From: Calendula officinalis
Lineage: Eukaryota; Streptophyta; Magnoliopsida; Asterales; Asteraceae
Assembly (NCBI GenBank): GCA_963853835.1
Contig: OY970820.1
Span: 72,226,909-72,290,908 of the forward strand
Length of the DNA stretch: 64,000 bases
Reading direction: 5' to 3'
Shown here one piece after another: positions 11,000 to 20,438 of the stretch. The notes beneath the pieces were generated by a model that was given only the letters and a program-made list of their open reading frames with translations, was not told where the DNA came from and made no database searches. Numbering within the stretch: position 1 is the stretch's first letter; each line of letters starts with the position of its first letter. A program made the translations under genes and the position numbers.

Positions 11000-12010
11000 A
11001 TGGCAGCAACAAACGCAATCGCGACAACAAATACCAACAATCTCTCACTTCGCTCAATCCTCGAAAAGGACAAGTTGACTGGGTCAAACTTTCTCAACTG
11101 GGAGCGCAATCATCGTATTGTGCTCAGGCATGAGAGAAAGTGGTATGTCTTGGAGAGAGCAGTACCGAACACCCCTGCTGTTAATGCCAGAGCTGAAACG
11201 AGGCAAGCTTATGATAAGCATGTCAGTGATGCACTCGATGTGAGCTGTCTAATGCTCGCCACTATGAGTCCTGAGTTACAAGCGGGACTTATGGATGTGC
11301 CTGCATTTGAGATGATCCAGCAACTTAGGGATTCATTTCAAGAACAACCTCGCACCGAGAGGTTTAACATCAATCGAGCCTTCAACTCTTGCAAGATGGT
11401 CAAAAGAACGCTGGTGAGTGCCCACGTCATGAAAATGAAGGGACACATGGATCACCTCGCTAGACTTGGTCACCCCATACCATTGCAAATGGCAACAGAT
11501 ACTATACTCAACTCGTTGTCTGATGACTACAAGTCTTTTGTGGTCAACTACAACATGCATAATATGGAGAAATCCATTGTTGAGCTACATTCCATGCTCA
11601 AGACAGATGAGTTGAGTTTGGGGACCAAATCTAAGGACGTTCTCTTGATTGGTAACGGCGATGGCGGTGGGAAGAAGAGAAAAGGGCATGGTGGTAAAGG
11701 AAAGGGTAAGACCCAACCTAACCAAGGAATGCCAAATGGTAAAGGTGTCAAACAAAAGGTCAAGAAGGTTAAGCCTAACACTGCGAGGACCGAGAACCGG
11801 TGCTTCAAGTGTGGTGAGGCTGGGCATTGGAAAAGGAATTGTCCAAAGGGTGCAAGTGGTAGTGGAGGAAACGCAAGTTCCTCAGGTAACACAACCACAC
11901 TTCTTAATCACTTTAAGATACTTGTAAAGTACGTTATGAGTAATCTAACTTTTTCAATCGTTTATTGCAGGAGGAGATGGAAAGTGATAGTGATCGGCAT
12001 GAGATGGTGA
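11000..12010 (+). CDS. Copia-type Gag, copy B (336 aa)
   Basis: This is a full-length Gag without pol. Residues ~1-30 form the N-terminal segment, with the LTGSNFLNWERN motif typical of Copia Gag. Residues ~60-200 form a UBN2-like capsid region (MSPELQ..., SAHVMKMKGHMDHLARLG, TILNSLSDDYKSFV). A Lys/Gly linker precedes the zinc knuckle CFKCGEAGHWKRNC near residue 272. The frame is open throughout, unlike most pol ORFs in the window. A probable short intron at the 3' end (TCAG|GTAACA near 11887 to TTATTGCAG near 11970) would give a shorter C terminus, and the same signals occur in copy A. The protein should assemble particles around element RNA; with no polymerase in cis it depends on, or competes with, a related element. 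Confidence 0.85.
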   Translation: MAATNAIATTNTNNLSLRSILEKDKLTGSNFLNWERNHRIVLRHERKWYVLERAVPNTPAVNARAETRQAYDKHVSDALDVSCLMLATMSPELQAGLMDVPAFEMIQQLRDSFQEQPRTERFNINRAFNSCKMVKRTLVSAHVMKMKGHMDHLARLGHPIPLQMATDTILNSLSDDYKSFVVNYNMHNMEKSIVELHSMLKTDELSLGTKSKDVLLIGNGDGGGKKRKGHGGKGKGKTQPNQGMPNGKGVKQKVKKVKPNTARTENRCFKCGEAGHWKRNCPKGASGSGGNASSSGNTTTLLNHFKILVKYVMSNLTFSIVYCRRRWKVIVIGMRW

Positions 12011-14430
12011 TGATCCCACGAGCACCAAGTTTGTTTTATAATTCAGTATTTTGTGGATTCGTATTAAACAATTTTACTTTATTGTTTGGATAATTTTATT
12101 TTTTGTTAAAACAAGTTTTATTTTGGTTTTAATTAAATTTTGAATCCATGGTTGAATTATATTGTGTGCATGTGTGATAATTACACTAGTCAAGGTTTAT
12201 GACTAGATTGTAAGTCAAGTTTTTGATTTACTTATATTTAATGTTTTATATATTTGTTTGATTGTTGTATAAATAATGTCTTGATAGCTCAAGGTATTTA
12301 GATACTAGTAATTAGAAAGTTTTTCTAATGAAAGTATTTAAAAGTTTTATGGAAGCATAAGGTTCAATAGTTATTGAACTTAGTTAAAACATCTTAAGTA
12401 ATAGTCATTACTTATGATAGAAAGTTTTAAAGTATTAGTATTAATATAGTATGATTATATTGGATATAATCAAGATAGACTTTAAAGAGTGTTATTACAA
12501 GTCTTTTATACTTGTAGTAAAGGTTTTAATGAAGTCATAATTCCCTAATAGGAATAATTGGATATTCGTATAATCCAAGTAAAATGAATTGGACATTAAA
12601 TGACTCTTAAAAGGGACAAACTATATTAAAGTATTTAAGAATTAAAGGGTATTATTACAAGTCTTTTATAGTTGTAATAAATACAATATTTAATTAAGTC
12701 ATAGTTCCCTAATAGGAATAATGGATATTTGACAAATCCAAGTGATGACTTTGGCATTAAATAAAGTTCTTAAAGAATACTAATATGTTTAAGAATTGAT
12801 AGTATCATTTCAAGCGTTTCATACTTGTTAGATACAGTAATCAATAAAGATCATAATTCCCTAAACAGGAATGTTGGATATTCGCAAATCCAAAGGATGA
12901 TCTTAATTATTGATAGAATTCTTAAAAAGATTAAACTACAAGTTATTGACTAGGTCAAAGTAGTTTAAGAGGTGCTTAAGTTCCATAAAAGTAAGTGGGA
13001 GCTAAGACTAACGTAATTCATTAAAGATGTTAGTGAATTCAATAAGTTAGTAAGACATTAACAACAAGGTTTTACCAAGTCGTTAGCCAAAGAGTTAAGA
13101 GAAATAAATGATCATTAATTAGATTATTGCAAACCTAATAGCGTGATCACAAGTCTTGTGATTAATTATTGCATATCTAATAGGTTGTTAACACTTCAGT
13201 GGATAACACAATCATTTAAGGAAATTTCTTTAACTAGTAAGAATATCTACAAATTAAGTAACTAAAAGAGGCTTTAGTTACAAGGATGATTTTATGAATT
13301 CAAGAAATTATGGAGTCAATTTCCAATCCTCCTATGTTTACCGAATTGCATAAAAGGCAAGACTAGAATATGTTCTAGATTGTTGCAAGAACAATATCTA
13401 GCAAAGGCAAAAGTAATAGTATTCCTAAATACTCGTCTTATGTCTTTAATTTAATAGAAATGATTAGTTTAGTGATAAAGTTACAATTAAGCTTGTAAGA
13501 ATCATTAAGTAATCAACGTGAACGAAAGGAATAAGTAATGATCCAGTAATAATTCAGTATCTATGTCCAGTGAGGAATAGTACATGAGTTAGTATCATTT
13601 TTATTCAGACTTTATATGTTTTACAAGATCCATGAACAAAAGTCTATTTATTCAAGAAGCCACAAAATCCGTGACTACTCGTCTTGGTGGGAACCTTGAT
13701 GGGACGTTAACGTCATTGAGATATTTGGTGGTAGATTCGAAGTTCTTCGAAGATAGCTACACAAGTTTTGTGTAAACCAAATATCGGTGATATTCTGTTG
13801 GAGGCTCAACGAATATTGGATTGACCACCGTGACAATACTTCGTGGTTGAAAAGTTCAAAAGTATTGTTCACTAGGATTGCCCTTAAGCCTGAGGTATTT
13901 AGTTTAGGATACAATGACTAATGTGCTTTGGTTCAACTCAGACAATTCTGAAATACGTTTGTCATACGAGGCAACACTGTGTACAAAGGAAGTTGTATTT
14001 TAAATCGAAATATACAAGATGGTAATTGCACCTCCTCTTTAGGAGATATATTTATAGGTCCTTTGACTTGATAAGAAACTGGCAAGTGCACGGCCGTGCC
14101 CAAACGAACTGATCTGTTCTTTGTCGTTTATCACAGCAGTTTGAATCAAGAAGTCATAAAATGATTTCGAATACAGGAGTTGATATTTTTCTACCATGCT
14201 CATATTCGTTATCACAAATATCGTGCTGCAAGGGATAAGCCTAACATAGTTTGCCCAAGAAGTAGAGACATGGTGTTCTTTACTAGGAGACGCTATTAAA
14301 GAGTTTTTCATAAACTATACCTGGGTTACGTAATCTGTTTTTATGGGTTGGTTACCTACATGCTCATCTAGAAGGCCACTGTAGCTCGTATCATTAAGAC
14401 AAAGGTTACAAACTTGCACAAGTGGGAGTC
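12011..14430 (+). other. Non-coding 3' internal region of copy B
   Basis: The counterpart of 3907-6312, very similar in sequence. There is no credible ORF on either strand and no recognisable pol domain. It ends in the purine run before the 3' LTR. Confidence 0.7.
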
Positions 14431-14994
14431 TGAAGGAATTATGTGCACAGTTAGTCAACCTATGATGATACATTCATGCCTACGAAACACTTAAGGGTCA
14501 CACCGGTGAGTGCATGTAATACGAGAAAGATAAGCAATGATACTACGAAGAGGAATGATTCATAATAGTCATTATGAATCAGTTAAGTATTAAGTTAAGT
14601 TTAACTTACTACTAGATTAGTTTAACTAAACAATTAATACAAGTAGTTGTACATTTACTAGTTGAGTAAATATACAATGTGTTAATTATAGATTATCCAT
14701 GATATGATTTAAAGCTTAAATCATATAGTACAAATTATATAAAGTTTATTATATAATTAATTATTGAAAGTATAAATGCAAGTATATAATTCGTGTATAT
14801 GGGTACCGAATTATTAGTGTGTTAATACTAGACATTTGATAGTTAAGTGCAACAATAATAAACTAGTTAAATTATAAGGGATGAAAGTGTAAAAGGATAA
14901 GTTTAATTAAGAGATTAATCTTAATTAAACTAGAAGGACCCTAAGTGAAAGTCCATCTATTATAAATAGAGGGCTTAGGCATCACTTATTTTGA
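14431..14994 (+). repeat. Truncated 3' LTR of copy B
   Basis: It starts TGAAGGAATTATGTGCACAG right after the polypurine tract and follows the LTR sequence to ...TATAAATAGAGGGCTTAGGC...TTTTGA. Similarity stops at 14994, close to the expected transcription start, so R and U5 are missing. About 30 bp present in other copies near 14728 are deleted. Confidence 0.85.
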
Positions 14995-16337
14995 AAACTT
15001 TGAAAAGTGTATTTTATTATAGAATTTTAATATAATTATAATATAGTAATTGGTTGAGTTGGCTGTGAATTCAATTCTAAATTGAAATATAAGCGTTTTT
15101 ATATGGTGATTAGAGTTCTTTTTTAATTCAATTAAAAAAGAACGCTTATATCTATGTAGATATATATTGATTTATATGATGATTCATATATAAAGTTCAC
15201 AAAAAATATTGAATCTAAATTTATTATTTCATATGTCATCAATTTTTATTTTTATTTTTAAAATTCAATTTTAATACCCAGCTTTAAAAAAGCTCGTCAT
15301 AAGGCACGCCTTATAGCGCGTTATCTTACGTCACCCCTTACACTGGCCCCATGGTCTATTTCATATTGTAGTTGTCGCGCCTCGTGACTTGGCGCTGCCA
15401 TGATGCGCTTTTTAGAACACTGGTAAAATGTTTTCATATACAATTTATGTTCTAAGAATTTCACGTCGAGATGATGATCATGTTTTATCATATTCGTCAT
15501 GAGAGGAAGATGAAATTATAAAAATTCTTCGTATGAATAAATCTAAAGAAATATGTTCTAGAAAAATTCAACCTACTTGAATAACAACCCAGTTTACTCA
15601 CAATTTTAGTATGATATATGCGCTAGTTAAAGGGGAGTAAACAATAAATCAAAGATTTAATGAAATATCAAAGAACTTTCGTATGCTTGAATTAGATAAT
15701 TCGTTCATCCGGGAGTAAAATTCAAAATGATCTATCTAACTCTCGTGAAGAATAATTGTTTACTTGAGAGGACCAGAAAATTATCAATATTTAAAGTATT
15801 AATGAAAAATGAACCGGTCCAGGATAAATCTTAATATCTTTCATACAGTTCATCAAGTTGTTACGTTAACAAATTATCATTAATTATAGATTGACATATA
15901 GCCACAAAGATCGACAGAAGTAATCATCAACATATAAGTGTATAGTTGATAATGTTTTTGTGATCTACATAAGCAACATCTAACTCTGTTATGAAACAAT
16001 TGCAATATTATCTATCATCAGTTTAGTCAAAAAGCTTACACCAACTCACATCAACTTATTCTGTTGAACCAATGGTTGTAGACTACATACCCAACATCAA
16101 TAAGATATGCATATTTTGATCGGTCTAGAAAAACATTCACCAATATCCTCGAGCACAAAATAACGAACAGATCATAACAATCCAGTCGCATAAAACAAAG
16201 GGTTCATAGTCTCGTTCAAAAATATACTTCTTAAACTAGGAAATAGCGGAAATATGTCGTCTTTCTGTTTATCATGCAGTTATGTCATTTACCTATGTAA
16301 TAAGTAATAACACAAAACAGGAGAAGAAAGACACTGA
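14995..16337. other. Unassigned A/T-rich DNA
   Basis: No ORF, LTR or TIR could be assigned. An inverted repeat (GTTCTTTTTTAATT/AATTAAAAAAGAAC, about 15114-15142) forms a strong hairpin. A G/C-rich patch (15300-15420) contains GCGCGTTATC and TTGTCGCGCC. Confidence 0.4.
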
Positions 16338-17086
16338 GGCCCCGTTTGTTTTGACGTAATCCTCCGTAATCTTCCGTAATTGTAATTCAATTACATTACG
16401 GAGGACGTTTGGATGAACACTTTTTTTCGTAATTCAATTACGACGTATCTTCGAATTACGATATTCGTTGTAATTGAATTCCGTCCCAAAACCCTAAGAA
16501 TTCAATTACGGTTCTTTAAAAACTAACAAATTTGAATATTTTATATGCTTCAGATTTCAAAATCGTTTAAAAAAACAAAAAAATGAAGAAAAATCAAAAA
16601 AACTAAAAAAGTTAAAAAAAAAAAGTTAAAATTTAAAAAAAATTAAAAAAGTTAAAAAAAATTTAATTTTAAAAAAATAAAAAAAAATTATGAAAAATAA
16701 AAAAAAAATTAAGAAAATTAAAAAAAAATTAAAAAAATTTAAAAAATTAAGAAAATTTAATAAAAATTTAAAAAAATTAAGAAAATTTAAAAAAAAAGTT
16801 AAAAATAAAAATTTTATAAAATTTTAAAAAAATTAAAAATTTTAATTTTTTTAAGCAAAATATAATAAAAAAATTCAAATTTTTTAAAAAAAACAAAATA
16901 AAATAATAATAATAAATAATAAAATTTTAAAAAACAATTTAAAAAAGTTTTTTAAAAAATGTATAAGTATTGATTTGAATTACAACTCTTGTTAACCAAA
17001 CGCGTAACCGTATTCAATTACAACCGAATTCAATTACAACGGATTTCAATTACATTACGGAGGATTACGTCGAGCCAAACGCCCCC
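16338..17086. mobile_element. A/T-packed MITE, copy 1 (749 bp)
   Basis: The left end is GGCCCCGTTTGTTTTGACGT and the right end reads, inverted, GGGGGCGTTTGGCTCGACGT. Subterminal inverted blocks CCTCCGTAAT and ATTCAATTAC follow. The centre is almost pure A/T homopolymer mixture. Flanks are TGA and TCA, not a direct repeat. The 3-bp TAA duplication of copy 2 suggests a PIF/Harbinger (Tourist-like) family. Confidence 0.7.
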
Positions 17087-17374
17087 TCATATTCCCTGGA
17101 AAACTTGGGAATTATGTTATACGGTAGTGTTACAAGTTGGAATAGCCAAAAACTCGTTAACGCTTCTCTGTTTTTAATAAAGGTAGTCAGTCACTTCTGC
17201 AAATTATATAAAATCAGAGATTATGAAAAGAAAATCGAAAACCATTCTCTCTATTAAGTGGTTAACTATAGTTTATCATTTAAATAACGTGTATTTGTAA
17301 CTCCATATATTTCAGATGAATACAATGTATAATCCCAACCAAGTATTAATTCTCATAATCTCTAACATTGTATC

Positions 17375-17937
17375 TGAAAGGATTTATGTGCACAATCATC
17401 ATTCTATGATGACACGTCCAACATCGTAAGGCACTTAAGGATCACAATGAGAACCTGCAATTCGAGTAATAATTGCAACCACACTCGGAGAGATGATTCG
17501 TATAATTATTAAAGTTAACCTACACTAGAGATTTAATATTGGGTTTACATATTGACACAAGCTAAATATATATGTACTATCAATTAAATATATTTGAGAC
17601 AAATGATTTAAGTACAAATCATTTATAGAGTATTATTCAAATATTAAATATCCATATTATAATTTTATAATGTGGGCCGCAAATAATATGTGTATACGTA
17701 GCTTAACTAAAACATATTATCTACTAATTAATTATGGGAATGAGCAACTAAATTCTTGAGCATTAGTGACGGTTGTTGAGCTTGCTCTCCAATGAAGAGT
17801 GATTATTTCTTCAATATCTAACTTTGTCACTATGATACTTCGTCTTGGATACTGGAGTCATATATTCTCTCATTAGCCTTCCTTGCCTACGAATTCAAGG
17901 AAAGACATTGCATCATGTTGAAATATACAATACATTA
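17375..17937 (+). repeat. Diverged LTR relic related to the A/B/C LTR family
   Basis: TGAAAGGATTTATGTGCACA, then CTATGATGACACGTCC, GGCACTTAAGGATCACA and a GATGATTC segment follow the order of the A/B LTR start with many substitutions. The 3' limit is unclear; the later part has no recognised content, up to the MITE at 17939. Confidence 0.55.
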
Positions 17938-17938
17938 A

Positions 17939-18686
17939 GGCCCCGTTTGTTTTGACGTAATCCTCCGTAATCTTCCGTAATTGTAATTCAATAACATTAC
18001 GGAGAACGTTTGGATGAACTTATTTTTTCGTAATTCAATTACGACGTAATTTCGAATTACGATATTCGTTTTAATTGAAATCCGTTCCAACACCCCACGA
18101 ATTCAATTACGGTTCTTTAGTAAACTAACAAATTTGAATATTTTATATGCTTCAGATTTTCAAATCATTTAAAAAAATTAAAAATATTAAAAAAAAATAA
18201 AAATTTTAAAAAAAATTAAAAAAATTAAAAAAATTAAAAAAAATTAAAAAATTAAAAATTTTAAACAATTTTAAAAATTTAAAAAAATTTAAAAAATTTT
18301 ATAAAAAATTAAAAAATTTTATAAAAATTTTTAAAATTCTAAAAAAAATTAATTTTTTTTAATAAATTAAATATATTTTAAAAAAAATTTAAAAATTAGA
18401 AAAAAATTTAAAAAATAAAAACTCTTTAATTTTTTTTTAAAGTAAACAAATAATAAAAAAATATATAAAAAATATAAAAAATAAAATAATAATATAAAAA
18501 ATAATAAATAATACAATTTTTAAAATTTTTAAAAAAAGTCATAAGTATTGATTTGAATTACAACTCAAAATTTTGGTAACCAAACGCGTAACCGTATTCA
18601 ATTAAAACCTAATTCAATTACAGCCGAATTCATTTACAACCGATTTCAATTACATTACGGGGGATTAGGTTGAGCCACACGCCCCC
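17939..18686. mobile_element. A/T-packed MITE, copy 2 (748 bp, TAA duplication)
   Basis: It has the same termini as copy 1 (GGCCCCGTTTGTTTTGACGT; right end GGTTGAGCCACACGCCCCC). It is flanked by TAA at 17936-17938 and 18687-18689, the 3-bp duplication expected for PIF/Harbinger MITEs. Confidence 0.75.
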
Positions 18687-18689
18687 TAA

Positions 18690-19177
18690 ATATGTTCAAT
18701 CTTGATATTAATAAAATAAAACAGAGTTATTAAACGATTATTGGGTTAAATGTTTCATATATATGTAGGTTCGAAGTGTAAGATATCCAGTGAGGGTCTG
18801 GCGGAAAGGACTTCGAAATAATCTTACAGATGTCACGAGTTCAATCGTTTCCTTATGTAAAACATTTACCAAGATGGCCAATGAGAAATTCAGAAACAAT
18901 CCCACAAATATTTAAATTGCGTATATCACGAGCAAAACTCGATCGTTTAGAGGAGAATCTATTATAAAGAGGATTTGTTTTTTAAGAAAAAACAAAAGAA
19001 GTGTTAGATATATTGCGAGCTGTTTAAGGACTTAGGGTGGTGGTTGGAATGTACACGGATTGGGCCGAAGGAGTTTGGAAAGCAATTTCTTAAATTTGGA
19101 GCGGTTGTGCATAAAGTTGAAGGCTTGTTCAATTTTTAATAGCAGATTCTACGACACATCAATATATTATACTACAA
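18690..19177. other. Short intergenic spacer, no feature recognised
   Basis: 488 bp between two MITEs with no significant ORF and no repeat match to other parts of the window. Confidence 0.4.
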
Positions 19178-19879
19178 GGGGGCGTTTGGCTCGACGTAAT
19201 CCTCCGTAATGTAATTAAAATCGGTTGCAAGTGAATTCGGTTTGAATTCGGTTGAAATTGAATACGATTACGTGTTTGGTTAACAAAATTTTGAGTTTTA
19301 ATTCAAATCAATACTTATACATTTTTTTAAAAACTTTTTTAAATTGTTTTTTAAAATTTTATTATTTTATTTTTTTTTTATTTTTTTTAAAGTTAATTTT
19401 TTTTCTTAATTTTTTCAATTATATTTTTAGTTTAAAAAAAGTTAAATATTTTAATTTTTTAATTTTCTTAATTTTTAAATTCTTTTAAATTTTTTTAAAA
19501 TTTTTATTTTTATTAATTTTTTTTAATTTTCTTAATTTGTTTTTTTTAATTTTCTTTATTTTTTTAATTTTTATAATTTTTTAGTTTTTTAAAATTTTCT
19601 TAATTTTTTAATTTTTCTTTATTTTTTTTAAATTTTTTTTAATTTTCTAAACGATTTTAAAATCTGAATCATATAAAATATTCAAATTTGTTAGTTTACT
19701 AAGGGACCGTAATTAAATTCTTAGGGTTTTGGGACGGAATTCAATTACAACGAATATCGTTATTCGATATTACGTCGTAACTGAATTACGAAAAAAATGT
19801 GCATCCAAACATCCTCCGTAATGTAATTGAATTACGATTACGGAAGATTACAGAGGATTATGGCAAAACAAACGGGGCC
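19178..19879. mobile_element. A/T-packed MITE, copy 3, inverted (702 bp)
   Basis: It lies in the opposite orientation: GGGGGCGTTTGGCTCGACGT at the left and ...ACAAACGGGGCC at the right. Flanks are CAA and TAA. Its 78-codon F/L-rich ORF is a by-product of poly-T composition. Confidence 0.7.
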
Positions 19880-20438
19880 TAAGTTTAATATTTTTTATGT
19901 GTTACTTTTTTGCGACTGTTACTAAAATGATAAAGTTTTACATATGTATTAGTTTAGTTATGGTATAAATTTATGTTCAATTGAATAATTAAAAAATGGA
20001 CTTTCATGATAAAGCAATAACATGGTTAGGTGACAAGTGACATGTTATTTTTTTCTCCCTTTTGAATTATTAGAGGTTGAATTTATGTCCCGCTTCGTCG
20101 CCGGGTTAATAGTGCGCCGCGACTTTATGAAATTGCTGAATAAATCAGACGGGGCATAACGCCATCTTTTAGTAACCCAATTTAAAAAATAAAAATATTT
20201 GGTTCAATTATTCACAGGAATTAAGAAGTTTTCTCCTTTATTTTCAATGTAAAATTAATTTACTAAGTGATTAAAGAAAGGGTAAATTAGGAAGAGCAAA
20301 AGAAAAAAGTAATTAATGTGTAATTGTGGTTAGAATTGAGTTTTTAAATACATTAATTAAGTCTAATCTCATGCCCTTAGGGTTAGAAAATCCCATAAAT
20401 TATAAGGACACATGTAAAACAACATTTAAATAACAACA
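19880..20438. other. Downstream flank of the MATE gene
   Basis: A/T-rich DNA with no ORF; it includes a G/C-richer patch near 20090-20160. It should contain the 3' UTR and polyadenylation signals of the minus-strand MATE gene, but no single signal stands out. Confidence 0.4.

Larger units (their letters stand above)
7461..14994 (+). mobile_element. Gag-only LTR retroelement, copy B
   Basis: Copy B comprises a 5' LTR lacking its first 28 bp (7461-8563), a primer-binding site, a leader of about 2.4 kb, gag (11000-12010), a non-coding tail, a polypurine tract (about 14420-14428) and a 3' LTR truncated at 14994. The internal sequence is nearly the same as copy A, so A and B arose close in time. 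No target-site duplication can be scored because both outer ends are damaged. Pol is absent, so movement would need enzymes from a related element; element C at the end of the window shares the leader and is a candidate helper family. Confidence 0.85.

Noticed and set aside
11548..11898. 116-codon Pro/Leu-rich ORF on the minus strand
   Set aside because: Antisense shadow of the gag zinc-knuckle region; it follows the basic sense codons.
16335..17089. TGA/TCA flanks of MITE copy 1 as a target duplication
   Set aside because: They are reverse complements, not a direct repeat; no valid duplication can be claimed.
19252..19488. 78-codon F/L-rich ORF
   Set aside because: Made only of poly-T/A inside a MITE; no protein-like composition.
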